Assembly: GCA_021776025.1 (NCBI GenBank)
Contig: JAJFGR010000018.1
Span: 108,601-172,600 of the forward strand
Length of the DNA: 64,000 nt
Origin: Alphaproteobacteria bacterium
GTDB lineage: Bacteria; Pseudomonadota; Alphaproteobacteria; Micavibrionales; Micavibrionaceae
Direction of reading: 5' to 3'
Below are positions 26,277 to 35,652 of this stretch, in pieces. The notes under the pieces were generated by a model, which was not told where the DNA came from, did not search any database, and worked only from the letters and a program-made list of their open reading frames with translations. The stretch's first letter is position 1, and each line of letters begins with the position of its first letter. The position numbers and the translations under genes were made by a program.

Positions 26277-26924
26277 AACCATTAGATACAGCAATACGAA
26301 ATAGAACAGGTAGAGCTCTTCGACTTCGCTGCTGCGGGAGAGAATGGGGACACCGGTGAAAAGCTCGGAGATTTTATCGATAAGATTTGCGCTAATGGCC
26401 AGTACTGCTGTAATGCTCAAAAGAGCCGGTGGATAAATGATTTCAAATTTCGTTGGCAGCGCTGAAGGCTTAAAGCGCTTTAAGAATGGAATAATGAGCC
26501 CGCCTACCGAAACGCCGATAAGCAAGATGAGGCGCGGCTTTTGATCAAGCCAGCTTGATGTGTTGTGGAGGTTGGTTTCGCCTTGATCATTAATATGCGT
26601 CCAATAATCCGGCGTGGACCATTTGAGTATATGCTGGCCCCAGCTGATTTCTTCCCCGGCGATATAGATACACCCCAAAGCAAAACAGGCCACCCAAGCG
26701 AACAGATAGGGCTGGGAGGTTGGTGAAAGCCGGAGCAAGCAGCGCAGCGCATAAACAAGGCTGCCAAACGCGAACAAAAATTGCAGCGTTTCGTGAGGGC
26801 CGTTTTCCGAATGAATGACCCCTTGTACGCCATGCGGTGCAAAACCCTCAATCACAATTTGTATTATAAGCAACGTAAGAGGAATCCAGAGCCAGAGAAC
26901 CGGGTGAGGCGTTTGAGTGTTCAT
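26244..26924 (-). CDS. Multi-pass membrane protein of unknown function
   Basis: This 226-residue protein has six hydrophobic segments. A conserved-looking GEEISWGQHI segment (about 78-87) after the third helix carries Glu, Trp and His that could be catalytic or metal-binding. I have seen this GEEISWGQ motif in uncharacterised bacterial membrane proteins but know no function. ATG 26924 is preferred to the ORF's first Met (27050), which lies inside glmS. It is 10 bp downstream of glmS and overlaps prmA's 3' end by 33 bp. Confidence 0.68.
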   Translation of the reverse strand: MNTQTPHPVLWLWIPLTLLIIQIVIEGFAPHGVQGVIHSENGPHETLQFLFAFGSLVYALRCLLRLSPTSQPYLFAWVACFALGCIYIAGEEISWGQHILKWSTPDYWTHINDQGETNLHNTSSWLDQKPRLILLIGVSVGGLIIPFLKRFKPSALPTKFEIIYPPALLSITAVLAISANLIDKISELFTGVPILSRSSEVEELYLFYFVLLYLMVLRRRLTQHQG

Positions 26925-26934
26925 AGAGATGAGT

Positions 26935-28764
26935 TTACTCGACCGTAACCGATTTGGCCAGGTTGCGCGGTTGGTCGACATCCGTGCCTTTGGTGACGGC
27001 CACGTGGTAGGAGAGAAGCTGGACGGGGATGGCGTAGAGAATGGGCGCAACGAAAGGGTGGACGGCCTTCGTAGCTACTGACCATGTCGAGATATCTTTG
27101 AGACTTTCAGCGCCCTGCTCGTCCGAAATCAGGAACACTTTACCGCCGCGCGCGACAGTTTCGGAGATGTTGGATGCATTTTTTTCGAACAGCGGATCAT
27201 TGCCCGGCGCGATAACGACGACAGGAACGCTATCATCAATCAACGCGATGGGGCCGTGTTTCATTTCACCGGCGGCGTAGCCTTCGGCATGGATGTAGGA
27301 AATTTCTTTTAATTTAAGCGCGCCTTCGAGAGCTATGGGATAGAGATTACCGCGCCCCAAATACAGAACATCGCGGGCCCCGGCAATATCTTCGGCGATA
27401 TGTTTGATGGCTTCATCATGCTGGAGAATATCGGCAGCAACAGCCGGGACATGGCGAAGCGCTTCGCCGATTTCGTGCATTTGCCCGGGCGTGATTTCTT
27501 TTTTTGCGCGGGCGGTGGCAAAGGCGAGGCAAGCCAGCGTGGTGATTTGGGTGGTGAAAGCTTTAGTTGAGGCCACGCCGATTTCGGGGCCAGCAAGTGT
27601 GTGGAGCACAAGATCGCTTTCGCGCTCAATCGTGCTTTCGATGGTGTTGATGATGGACAGAATTGTCTGGCCTTGGCGTTTGCAATAGCGCAGAGCTTCG
27701 AGTGTATCGAGGGTTTCACCGGACTGCGAAACAAAAATCGCCACGCCGCCTTCAGGCATTGGCGCTTCGCGGTAACGGAATTCGGAAGCGACATCAATTT
27801 CACAGGGAACCCGCGCGATTTGTTCAAACCAATATTTCGCGACCATGCAAGCATAATATGCGGTGCCGCAAGCGACCAATGTGAGGCGCGGGGCGGCGAG
27901 CAAGGCTTCTTGAATATCCTCAGGAATATTGATGCGGCCCGTTGAAGGGTGCACATAAGCGTTCAGCGTATCGCCAATCACAGCGGGCTGTTCATAAATT
28001 TCCTTGAGCATGAAATGGTCGTATTGGCCTTTACCGGCAGTCGCGCCACTTTGCGCAGTAATGCGGATTTCGCGGGTGACTTCGTCGTTATCGTTGACAT
28101 AGACGCGCGCGCCATCGCGGGTTATGCGCACGCGATCGCCATCTTCGAGGAAACATATTTTTTTGGTTAGTGGGGCGAGAGCGTAGGAGTCGCTGGCGAC
28201 AAACATTTCACCATCGCCATAACCCACAGCCAGCGGTGTACCCTGACGACACCCAATCATGAGATTATCTTCACCGGCGAAAATTAGGACAAGGGCGAAA
28301 GCGCCTTCGAGGCGGTTGAAGGTTTCGTTGGCGGCTTCCTGCGGTGATTTTCCTTGCGTAAGATAATGATCAACAAGATGGACGATGACTTCGGTATCGG
28401 TTTCGGTTTCAAAGCGGGCCTGATGGGTTTCGAGTTCAGCTTTAATCTCTGTATAGTTTTCAATGATGCCGTTATGAACGACAGCAACTTTTTCGGTGGC
28501 GTGGGGATGCGCGTTATCCTCAGACGGGCCACCATGGGTGGCCCAGCGCGTATGGCCGATGCCGAGATGGCCGCTAAGCGGTTCGCCTTCTAGTTTTTCT
28601 TCGAGATTTTTCAGCTTGCCTTTGGCGCGCCTGCGACCCAGCGCACCATCATGCAGCGTGGCGATGCCCGCGCTGTCGTAACCGCGGTATTCAAGGCGAC
28701 GCAGCCCTTCTACCAGTAAGGGGCTGACGTCATTTTCGCTGAGGATTCCTATTATTCCGCACAT
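26935..28764 (-). CDS. glmS: Glucosamine-fructose-6-phosphate aminotransferase
   Basis: This enzyme makes glucosamine-6-phosphate from fructose-6-phosphate and glutamine, the entry to UDP-GlcNAc for peptidoglycan and LPS. The N-terminal glutaminase domain begins M-C-G-I-I-G, with Cys2 as nucleophile after Met removal. It is followed by two SIS isomerase domains (SQSGETLDTLEAL near the middle) and the C-terminal LAKSVTVE, a typical end. The 609-residue length is normal. ATG 28764 is fixed by the required N-terminal Cys; the upstream Met would block it. glmU lies 400 bp upstream on the same strand. Confidence 0.96.
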   Translation of the reverse strand: MCGIIGILSENDVSPLLVEGLRRLEYRGYDSAGIATLHDGALGRRRAKGKLKNLEEKLEGEPLSGHLGIGHTRWATHGGPSEDNAHPHATEKVAVVHNGIIENYTEIKAELETHQARFETETDTEVIVHLVDHYLTQGKSPQEAANETFNRLEGAFALVLIFAGEDNLMIGCRQGTPLAVGYGDGEMFVASDSYALAPLTKKICFLEDGDRVRITRDGARVYVNDNDEVTREIRITAQSGATAGKGQYDHFMLKEIYEQPAVIGDTLNAYVHPSTGRINIPEDIQEALLAAPRLTLVACGTAYYACMVAKYWFEQIARVPCEIDVASEFRYREAPMPEGGVAIFVSQSGETLDTLEALRYCKRQGQTILSIINTIESTIERESDLVLHTLAGPEIGVASTKAFTTQITTLACLAFATARAKKEITPGQMHEIGEALRHVPAVAADILQHDEAIKHIAEDIAGARDVLYLGRGNLYPIALEGALKLKEISYIHAEGYAAGEMKHGPIALIDDSVPVVVIAPGNDPLFEKNASNISETVARGGKVFLISDEQGAESLKDISTWSVATKAVHPFVAPILYAIPVQLLSYHVAVTKGTDVDQPRNLAKSVTVE

Positions 28765-28832
28765 GGGAAGTAAATCTACTGATTTCGCTGAAAACCGCAA
28801 GTCACATGATGTTGCGAGATGTTACAAGGGCA

Positions 28833-29087
28833 TTAGAGGCGAGGTTTGGAAGCAGGCAGGGCTTGGGTGAGTTTTTTGCGGCGATCTTCTTCAATGGCTT
28901 TTTCAAGAGCATTAATTGAGCGGTTGATGGAAGCAATTGGCGGAGTTGACGCGTAGGTTTTTTCTAGCTTGGAAGTCTGTTTAATGGCGCTTTCGAGCGC
29001 GTCCATACCATTGTTAAAACCTTCGCAGGCGGCGAAAACGGGGGAAGAGATTGTGAAAATGAGTAGGAAGAGAACAAGAAATTTCAT
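28833..29087 (-). CDS. Small exported protein
   Basis: This 84-residue protein has a type I signal peptide (cleavage after VFA at about 19). The mature 65 residues are helical with repeated 'S-A-I-K / A-L-E-K-A-I' segments. The function is unknown. It sits between glmU and glmS on the same strand. Confidence 0.6.
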   Translation of the reverse strand: MKFLVLFLLIFTISSPVFAACEGFNNGMDALESAIKQTSKLEKTYASTPPIASINRSINALEKAIEEDRRKKLTQALPASKPRL

Positions 29088-29160
29088 GGATTCAGATTAG
29101 CATGCTTTACCCTAAAAACATTGATAAGCGCGCAGGAATCTTGAAAGAAACGGGGATAAT

Positions 29161-30510
29161 TTAAGAGGCTTTTTTTCTTTTGGCGGCTTCTTTGATTTTG
29201 CGGTATTTGGCCGCCCAGCCTTTACGAATTTCTGCGGTGTCGCGAGCGATGGATAAAGAGTCGGCCGGAACATCTTCAGTAATTGTTGAGCCAGCGGCGA
29301 CAAATGCGCCATCATCGATATGCACGGGCGCGACCAGATTCACGTTCGAGCCGACCATGACATTTTTACCGATGATGGTTTGGTGTTTTTCGAAGCCATC
29401 ATAATTCACGGTGATTGCGCCGCAACCGACATTCACATCTTCGCCCATCGTGCAGTCTCCAATGTAAGCGAGGTGAGCCATTTTACTACGATCTCCGATC
29501 GTTGATCTTTTAATCTCCACGAAAGTTCCGATCTTCACATCTTTGCCAACATTGACCTCTCCGACGATACGGGCAAACGGGCCAACCGACGTTCCGCTTT
29601 TTATATGTGTTCCTTCGAGGTGACTAAAAGCCCTGATATGAACACCCGCTTCCAGCGTAACTTCGGGGCCGAAATAAATGTTGGGCTCCAGCGTGCAGCC
29701 AGCGGCGATTTTTGTATCGTGCCAGAGGTAAACCGTGTCCGGATCTTGCATCGAAACGCCTTCGTTCATGTGCGCGCGACGCAAGAGACCCTGCAAAGTT
29801 TTTTCCAGCGCAGCAAGATCGGTGCGTGTATTGCAGCCGTGAATTTCGGTTGGGTCCGCAATGACGGCGACGGATGTTTGGCCACCTTCGCTTTTAATGA
29901 TGGATGGCAGCTGCGTGATGTAGAATTCTTTTTGCGCATTGTCGTTATCGATTTTTCCGAGCCAGCTTTCCAGCTTTTCTCCATCGGCACAAAACGCGCC
30001 AGTGTTGACAAGCTGCACTTGCTTTTGCTCGCCGCTCGCATCTTTTTCTTCAGCGATGTCTTCGAGCTCACCCGCATTATTGAGAATAAGGCGGCCATAG
30101 CCGTAAGGGTTATCCATGACGCAGCCCAAAACAGAAAGCGCGTTATCGCCTTTGGCATTGATGAGCGCGGCCATAGTTGATTTAGTAATCAGTGGGCAAT
30201 CACCAAGCAGAATTAGAACGTCACCGGTGAAACCTTTGAGTGCAGGAGCCGCGCATTTTACGGCACCGCCCGTGCCATCGCGGGTTTTTTGCACGGCGCT
30301 TACGTGCGGCTTTATGGCCGCTTCGAGCTCCGGCATGTCAGGACCCGTTACAACGACAATCTTTTCCGGCTGCAAATTTTTGCAAGCATCCAAAAGCCAG
30401 TTAACCATGGGCCGGCCGGCCAGCTCATGCATGACCTTTGGCCGATCAGATTTCATTCGTGTGCCAGCACCCGCGGCGAGGATCACAATTGCGAGTGGTT
30501 TTGTACTCAT
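29161..30510 (-). CDS. glmU: Bifunctional UDP-GlcNAc pyrophosphorylase / GlcN-1-P acetyltransferase
   Basis: This 449-residue enzyme makes UDP-N-acetylglucosamine. The N-terminal uridyltransferase has the LAAGAGTRMKSDRPKV signature. The C-terminal half is a left-handed hexapeptide beta-helix (GAGVHIRAF..., IGDRSKMAHLAYIGDC). With glmS 400 bp away it covers most of the amino-sugar branch. The start lies 4 bp beyond the DUF3108 gene's stop, so the two are in one operon. Confidence 0.96.
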   Translation of the reverse strand: MSTKPLAIVILAAGAGTRMKSDRPKVMHELAGRPMVNWLLDACKNLQPEKIVVVTGPDMPELEAAIKPHVSAVQKTRDGTGGAVKCAAPALKGFTGDVLILLGDCPLITKSTMAALINAKGDNALSVLGCVMDNPYGYGRLILNNAGELEDIAEEKDASGEQKQVQLVNTGAFCADGEKLESWLGKIDNDNAQKEFYITQLPSIIKSEGGQTSVAVIADPTEIHGCNTRTDLAALEKTLQGLLRRAHMNEGVSMQDPDTVYLWHDTKIAAGCTLEPNIYFGPEVTLEAGVHIRAFSHLEGTHIKSGTSVGPFARIVGEVNVGKDVKIGTFVEIKRSTIGDRSKMAHLAYIGDCTMGEDVNVGCGAITVNYDGFEKHQTIIGKNVMVGSNVNLVAPVHIDDGAFVAAGSTITEDVPADSLSIARDTAEIRKGWAAKYRKIKEAAKRKKAS

Positions 30511-30514
30511 AAAA

Positions 30515-31423
30515 TTATTCTTCCTCTTCGGTCACGCGTTTTTCAGCAACCAAAATTGTATCAGCGTTTTGATATTCTGCCAGATGCATAAAGAGCGTGC
30601 CATATTCTGTTTTGATACGAATTTTTACCGGGATTGCCGGGCCGTTTTCAGAAAGCTGCGCCACCCAGACCGTTGGCATTGTTCCTTTTTCACGGCCTTG
30701 CTCCTGTATAGATAGCCAACCGCGCGGTTTTTTATGCCACTCGCCATTGACCGGAACAACCTCGACAATGCACTGCGCAGCCGGACCGCCATAGATATTA
30801 TATTTTGATTTTTCGAGCGTCACTGACTCTTCATGGTTGAAAATTTGTTTGAAGCGGCGCTTGCCGTCAAAGACATCAGACTCCCCTTCGCACTTGCCGT
30901 TTTCATTATAGTTTTTTAAAACCTGCAGCGTTGCGGTTAAAGCATCGATTGTGCCGTTGGTGACTTCATCGGGGATCTCTTTCAATTCAGCATCCCGCTT
31001 TTCATCGGTGATGCGCAGGGATTTGAATGAACCGTTTTTGTTGTAGAGATATTCCTTGATATCAACTTCGTCGCGCCAGCTTGCTGTAGATTGATGTTTC
31101 TTAGGCCTATATTTACCTTTAACAACCCAGCCATGACTTTCGAATGTACCTTCCCATGGGACGAGCGAACCGAGAAATCCGCGCGTTTTTGCACCCATCA
31201 CGAGATCGTAACGACCCGGTTTGCGCAAATCGATATCCATCTTTACCTGCACCCCGTGGATGCCTCCGGCGTAGACCTCATAAACAAGTTGCTGGCGCAG
31301 CGTATCAGCATTGGCGTCAACGGCGCTAAGTGTACAGAAGCCAAGGATAAGAAGGGCTCTAAGTGTAGAGCCCGGCCAAAGTAACAAGCTGGCCGCCCAA
31401 ACCTTCTTTGAAAGTTTTAACAT
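30515..31423 (-). CDS. DUF3108 exported protein
   Basis: This protein of about 302 residues has an N-terminal signal or anchor helix and a beta-rich DUF3108 domain (LVYEVYAGGIHGVQV, then repeated amphipathic strands and a final VKIRIKTEYGT). Family members are periplasmic lipocalin-like proteins of unknown role. The exact start is unclear: ATG 31423 places the first 65 bp inside the 3' end of the FemAB-like gene. It is in an operon with glmU downstream and the FemAB-like gene upstream. Confidence 0.78.
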   Translation of the reverse strand: MLKLSKKVWAASLLLWPGSTLRALLILGFCTLSAVDANADTLRQQLVYEVYAGGIHGVQVKMDIDLRKPGRYDLVMGAKTRGFLGSLVPWEGTFESHGWVVKGKYRPKKHQSTASWRDEVDIKEYLYNKNGSFKSLRITDEKRDAELKEIPDEVTNGTIDALTATLQVLKNYNENGKCEGESDVFDGKRRFKQIFNHEESVTLEKSKYNIYGGPAAQCIVEVVPVNGEWHKKPRGWLSIQEQGREKGTMPTVWVAQLSENGPAIPVKIRIKTEYGTLFMHLAEYQNADTILVAEKRVTEEEE

Positions 31424-32306
31424 TTTGTGCTTCGCCTTCATTGACGCCTCCTAAATCAAACGTCGTAATCTGTTTTGTTTTCAGATGCAACATCGCCTGC
31501 CATAGCAAGGCGTTGTGAGCGCAGTATTTACGCCCTTCTTGTGTGTTCCACCCTATCTGATAGGTGGCACTTCGTCCATGACAGAATAGCAGAATGGCCG
31601 CAATCACACGCCCCTTGTAATGGGCTCGGCCAATGATCATATCCCCTTGCGAAGTACACTGTTCAGACAGCGCTTTTATAAATTTTACGGATGGCCCGTC
31701 ATAGCCCTTCGTTTTTTTGTCAAAATTATAGAATTTTAAAAACCAGTCCAAATGCAGGCCTTGTGCATTCCAATCAATACTTACCCCGGCTTTTTCCGCT
31801 TTACCCAGTTTACCGCGCCAATTACTTTTTAGATTCGCACGCAATTTTTCAGGATTTTGCGTTAAGTCCAGCGTAATTGTTTGGTATTCTTGTGATTTTT
31901 TGCGGAATTTATATTTTTTCAAGAGTGCATCAATGTCTTCGGACGCCTCAATTTCCGGCATGAAACGCACAGCGCGGCCAATTCTGCGGGGAAATTCACG
32001 GCGGAAAGCCTCTAAAAAGGCCTCAAAATGCTCCAAAGAGCCAAACCCATCAAACCAAAGCGGACCGCGATCAAGCATCACGGCCTGCAAGACATTGCCA
32101 AAAGCACCTGTTTGAAGTAGCTGAAAACACCCGGCTTTTTCACCATCAATCTCAAAAACAGCCCATTTTGGCTTGTGAGAACGGGTTAGCACGGCTGCCC
32201 GCCCATAGGCAGGTGTTTGTAACAGATTAGAATTCTTAACGTTTTCGAAATATTCTTTCCCTATATTGGGGTAGGATAAATCGAGCCACTGTATTGTGCA
32301 AAACAT
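31359..32306 (-). CDS. FemAB/GNAT-type acyltransferase
   Basis: This 315-residue protein has the double-GNAT layout of FemAB-like aminoacyl- and acyltransferases: an N-terminal half (YGRAAVLTRS...) and a C-terminal half with GRVIAAILLFCHG, YQIGW and the hallmark DLGGVNEG near the end. Known relatives add amino acids to the peptidoglycan bridge; others have unknown acceptors. The neighbours glmU and glmS fit a cell-envelope role. ATG 32306 is used; the longer ORF start has no support. Confidence 0.8.
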   Translation of the reverse strand: MFCTIQWLDLSYPNIGKEYFENVKNSNLLQTPAYGRAAVLTRSHKPKWAVFEIDGEKAGCFQLLQTGAFGNVLQAVMLDRGPLWFDGFGSLEHFEAFLEAFRREFPRRIGRAVRFMPEIEASEDIDALLKKYKFRKKSQEYQTITLDLTQNPEKLRANLKSNWRGKLGKAEKAGVSIDWNAQGLHLDWFLKFYNFDKKTKGYDGPSVKFIKALSEQCTSQGDMIIGRAHYKGRVIAAILLFCHGRSATYQIGWNTQEGRKYCAHNALLWQAMLHLKTKQITTFDLGGVNEGEAQNVKTFKEGLGGQLVTLAGLYT

Positions 32307-32403
32307 AGTTACAGACCATAGCAAAACTTTTATTGTTTGATAAGATAGTAACATTAGGGGACATATACGGCTTTGAACTCGTAAAATGGGGTGTGGGGAA
32401 TTA

Positions 32404-33081
32404 ATGCGTGAAGCAACGCAACTATCGGTAGATGAGCTTCTTAGATGCTTTTTTTCAGAATGCGAGCGAAACTTTCGTTTTCTTGAGGAGCGCTATGGCT
32501 ACCATTTTATTTGCGGGTTAGCGGAATATCAAAAAAACTACAAAATCATAAAACCTTTGAACGACCAGAAAATTTATGACTCCTTTTCAGCCATCACACG
32601 GTATGAAAAAGAAGAGCATGCGATTGAAATCGTCTATGGCAATGAACAGTTTTTAATCGAGGCTTATACATTTTACAATCCTTATGATCGGTTTGAACTT
32701 TCAGAAATTCTCACTGCTGCGCGTAGGAATGATGAAGAGCTTAACGGTGATTGGGGCGTGACAAACCCTGATCTTATTCAAAAAACTATCAAGCGGCTTG
32801 CCAATAACCTCCAAAGCCATGCCCGTATAGTGCTAGACCCCAAGGCTAAACTTTTAGAGCGCGCGATGACGATAAGGAATACAAGACTTGAACAAGCCAT
32901 TCGACAGAAACATAGCGATTCAATAGAAAATGCCTGTAAAGATGCCGCTTCAGCCTTCCGGAAAAAAGATTACCGGCGCGTAGTGCAGCTTTTGGAGCCG
33001 CATAAAGGCTATCTGAAAAAAGCAGACATCAAAAAGCTGGAACGTGCCAGAAAATCTCTGCTTTCATTACAATCCCAATAA
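32404..33081 (+). CDS. Hypothetical protein (225 aa)
   Basis: I do not recognise this soluble, mainly helical protein. Its C-terminal half (about 140-225) is rich in Lys/Arg helices ending KGYLKKADIKKLERARKSLL, a TPR-like look. It has no signal peptide. ATG 32404 has GGGGA about 5 nt upstream; the ORF's earlier ATG (32386) has none. It is divergent from the FemAB-like gene, so the promoters lie between 32306 and 32404. Confidence 0.6.
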   Translation: MREATQLSVDELLRCFFSECERNFRFLEERYGYHFICGLAEYQKNYKIIKPLNDQKIYDSFSAITRYEKEEHAIEIVYGNEQFLIEAYTFYNPYDRFELSEILTAARRNDEELNGDWGVTNPDLIQKTIKRLANNLQSHARIVLDPKAKLLERAMTIRNTRLEQAIRQKHSDSIENACKDAASAFRKKDYRRVVQLLEPHKGYLKKADIKKLERARKSLLSLQSQ

Positions 33082-33176
33082 GCTAACCCGCAGCATATTA
33101 TACGCAAGTATCTTGATTTTTAGGCAGCTTCATGGTCAAGTGCAGCCCAATATCACTATTCAAAAAGGATGAGCAT

Positions 33177-34034
33177 ATGGGACAGGTAGCAATGCAAACT
33201 GCGGATCTGGAAACAACCATTAACGGCGCATGGGATAATCGTAATGCGATCAGCCCAGATACAAGCGGCGCTGAGCGTGAAGCGATTGAACAGACATTAA
33301 ACATGCTGGATGAAGGAACGCTTCGGGTAGCGGAGAAAACCAGCGATGAGTGGGTAGTTCACCAATGGGCGAAAAAAGCTGTTCTGCTGTCATTCCGTTT
33401 GAACCCGATGCAGGTGATTTCCGGCGGGCCGGATGGGGCGAGTTGGTATGACAAAGTTGATAGTAAATTCAATGGCTGGGATCAGGGCGATTTCGACAAA
33501 GCGGGCTTTCGCGCTGTGCCGAATGCGATCGTGCGGCGCTCTGCCCATATTGCCAAAGGCGTCGTGCTCATGCCGAGCTTTGTTAATTTAGGTGCCTATG
33601 TCGATGAAGGTACAATGGTTGATACGTGGGTGACCGTTGGGTCCTGCGCGCAGATTGGCAAGAACGTGCATTTATCGGGCGGCGTGGGCATTGGCGGGGT
33701 TTTAGAACCGCTGCAAGCTGGCCCGACCATTATCGAGGATAATTGTTTTATAGGGGCGCGGTCTGAAGTGGTTGAAGGAGTTGTAGTTGAAGAAGGCTCG
33801 GTTTTATCAATGGGTGTATTCATCAGCATGTCGACCAAGATTATTGACCGCAAGACCGGCGAGATATTCCGCGGACGCGTTCCAGCGTATTCGGTGGTTG
33901 TGCCAGGGGCGATGCCGGGCAAAGACCTGCCGGATGGATCACCGGGACCAAGTTTAGCCTGCGCCGTTATTGTTAAACGCGTAGATGAACAAACACGCAG
34001 CAAAACCAGCATTAACGAGCTCTTGCGCGATTAA
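33177..34034 (+). CDS. dapD: 2,3,4,5-tetrahydropyridine-2,6-dicarboxylate N-succinyltransferase
   Basis: This enzyme succinylates tetrahydrodipicolinate in the lysine/meso-diaminopimelate pathway, which feeds peptidoglycan. The 285-residue hexapeptide-repeat protein has [18 protein letters not shown] and [19 protein letters not shown] followed by the left-handed beta-helix. AAAGGA about 8 nt before ATG 33177 decides the start over 33132. dapE is 1.6 kb downstream with one unknown gene between. Confidence 0.95.
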   Translation: MGQVAMQTADLETTINGAWDNRNAISPDTSGAEREAIEQTLNMLDEGTLRVAEKTSDEWVVHQWAKKAVLLSFRLNPMQVISGGPDGASWYDKVDSKFNGWDQGDFDKAGFRAVPNAIVRRSAHIAKGVVLMPSFVNLGAYVDEGTMVDTWVTVGSCAQIGKNVHLSGGVGIGGVLEPLQAGPTIIEDNCFIGARSEVVEGVVVEEGSVLSMGVFISMSTKIIDRKTGEIFRGRVPAYSVVVPGAMPGKDLPDGSPGPSLACAVIVKRVDEQTRSKTSINELLRD

Positions 34035-34131
34035 TTTTAGCATCAACATTAGATAATTTTCATATTCATTTTTTGTTTGCGACTTATGAAAAGAATGTGC
34101 TAGAAACGCCTCTTACCGTTAAGGGGTAGCA

Positions 34132-35637
34132 ATGAGTAAACAGCCAATTTCAGACGAAGTTCGCGAAATGCTAGGGAAATTGGATCTAATGGATCCTGCT
34201 GATGCACAAGAAGCTGTGCGTCTACTATCCAAGCGTTTTGCCCCGGCCGCAGGTACGATAAAACAGGATCCTGCCCTTATTCAACGCCGAAAAGAGGAGC
34301 TTGCCCCCCACTATGATCAGCAGATTGAAAATATCCGCACATTTTTTAAAGATGAAAATTATGCGGTTGCGGGTACGCTTTTTGAATATCTCCTTGAGAA
34401 AAAAGGACCAAAAATGCGGAAAAATAAGTATGTCCCCGACTATGGGCATGAAATTGACCAAATTCTTCCCCTTATGACCTACATGCAGGCTGGGAATCTC
34501 GACGCACATGAAGAGAGTATTGTTAAAGCGCATGGCAGCATCGAAAACTGGTTCTGTGCAAAAATCTCGCACGATATTTTTGAAAATTTCGGTATTTTTC
34601 CAGACAAAATTATTTCTGAACTTTTAGAAGGCGTACCCAAATATACAGGCGAAGAGCTTACTGATGATCAAAATGTGATAATTGAACGAACCGCGATAAG
34701 CATGGAACGTTTGACACATTACCGGAAATATAAGCCTGAAGAATTTAAAGAGATTACCGGTCAAATTCCGGATTTCTCAAACCCAAGATCAGATGGCATA
34801 GTTGATTTAAGAAAAGACTGGAATGATTTTTTCTGGGATAAAATGAATTGTTTTGAAGACGGTGATGGCGTGGGACGCAATCATATGCAGGTTTTTGCCA
34901 AGTGGGATGATCCGGATAAAGAACCGCTTATTATCGTGACGCAGTATGGATTTTCACAAGAAACCATACCGACAGAGAAGGCTATTTTTGGGCCTGAGTG
35001 GGCACTGTATTCGCAAGGTGTCTGTAAGGATTTCTTCTGCGGTATGACTAAAGCGGATGACCGCGTGAACGGTGAGGCCACCCGCATTGCCGGTAAATTT
35101 AGCCTAGATAGTACGCGGCAGTATTTTAACTGGAGCGATCTTTTGTTTAACGGTCTTGGTACGCGTCAAATACTAATTGGCACCGCTCATCCTAAAACAC
35201 CTTTAATGGATGAAGTGAATAGTGTCTTTGCCATGCAGGATTTATTGAACTTTTTAGGTAATATTTATATTGCCGCGCACACGGATAATTCCAGTTCTGG
35301 TGAAAAAGCAATAAACCCAGCCCATATACCCCGGTTAAAAACTGTTGAAGGCGAAAGCCCGTTTTTCCTTTCCCGGTTTTTCCAAAATGGTTATGATGCT
35401 AACTTATTTTATAAAAATGTGCCGCGGCAAAGCCATCCTGCTGCTGTGTTCATGAGAGAGTTGCGCGATGCACCAGGCTTAGCGCCAGAGCATAAAAAAC
35501 TCTATCAGGAGCTTAAAGCAGCCCTGATGGTGCATGGGGGAGAGACCATGCGAGGATTATTAAGCCGGCCAGATCTAGAGTCTCCCGACCCTAATGAAGA
35601 GCTTACAGTTGGACCCTTGAAGCCAACTAAGGATTAG
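34132..35637 (+). CDS. Hypothetical protein with HD-like motif
   Basis: This 501-residue soluble protein sits between dapD and dapE on the same strand and ends 15 bp before dapE. Residues about 105-165 contain a spaced His ... His pattern ending KISHDIFENFGIFPD, which looks like the HD-D/E-N helix of RelA/SpoT-type HD phosphohydrolases, though I cannot match the other ligands with confidence. The rest (NGLGTRQILIGTAHPKTP, QSHPAAVFMREL) is unfamiliar. AAGGGG is the ribosome site about 7 nt before the ATG. Its function is unknown. Confidence 0.7.
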   Translation: MSKQPISDEVREMLGKLDLMDPADAQEAVRLLSKRFAPAAGTIKQDPALIQRRKEELAPHYDQQIENIRTFFKDENYAVAGTLFEYLLEKKGPKMRKNKYVPDYGHEIDQILPLMTYMQAGNLDAHEESIVKAHGSIENWFCAKISHDIFENFGIFPDKIISELLEGVPKYTGEELTDDQNVIIERTAISMERLTHYRKYKPEEFKEITGQIPDFSNPRSDGIVDLRKDWNDFFWDKMNCFEDGDGVGRNHMQVFAKWDDPDKEPLIIVTQYGFSQETIPTEKAIFGPEWALYSQGVCKDFFCGMTKADDRVNGEATRIAGKFSLDSTRQYFNWSDLLFNGLGTRQILIGTAHPKTPLMDEVNSVFAMQDLLNFLGNIYIAAHTDNSSSGEKAINPAHIPRLKTVEGESPFFLSRFFQNGYDANLFYKNVPRQSHPAAVFMRELRDAPGLAPEHKKLYQELKAALMVHGGETMRGLLSRPDLESPDPNEELTVGPLKPTKD

Positions 35638-35652
35638 CCTAACGTTGCAGGT

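Noticed and set aside
26935..28764. glmS ribozyme upstream of glmS
   Set aside because: The 68-bp leader (28765-28832) is too short and lacks the ribozyme core; that control is mostly from Gram-positive bacteria.
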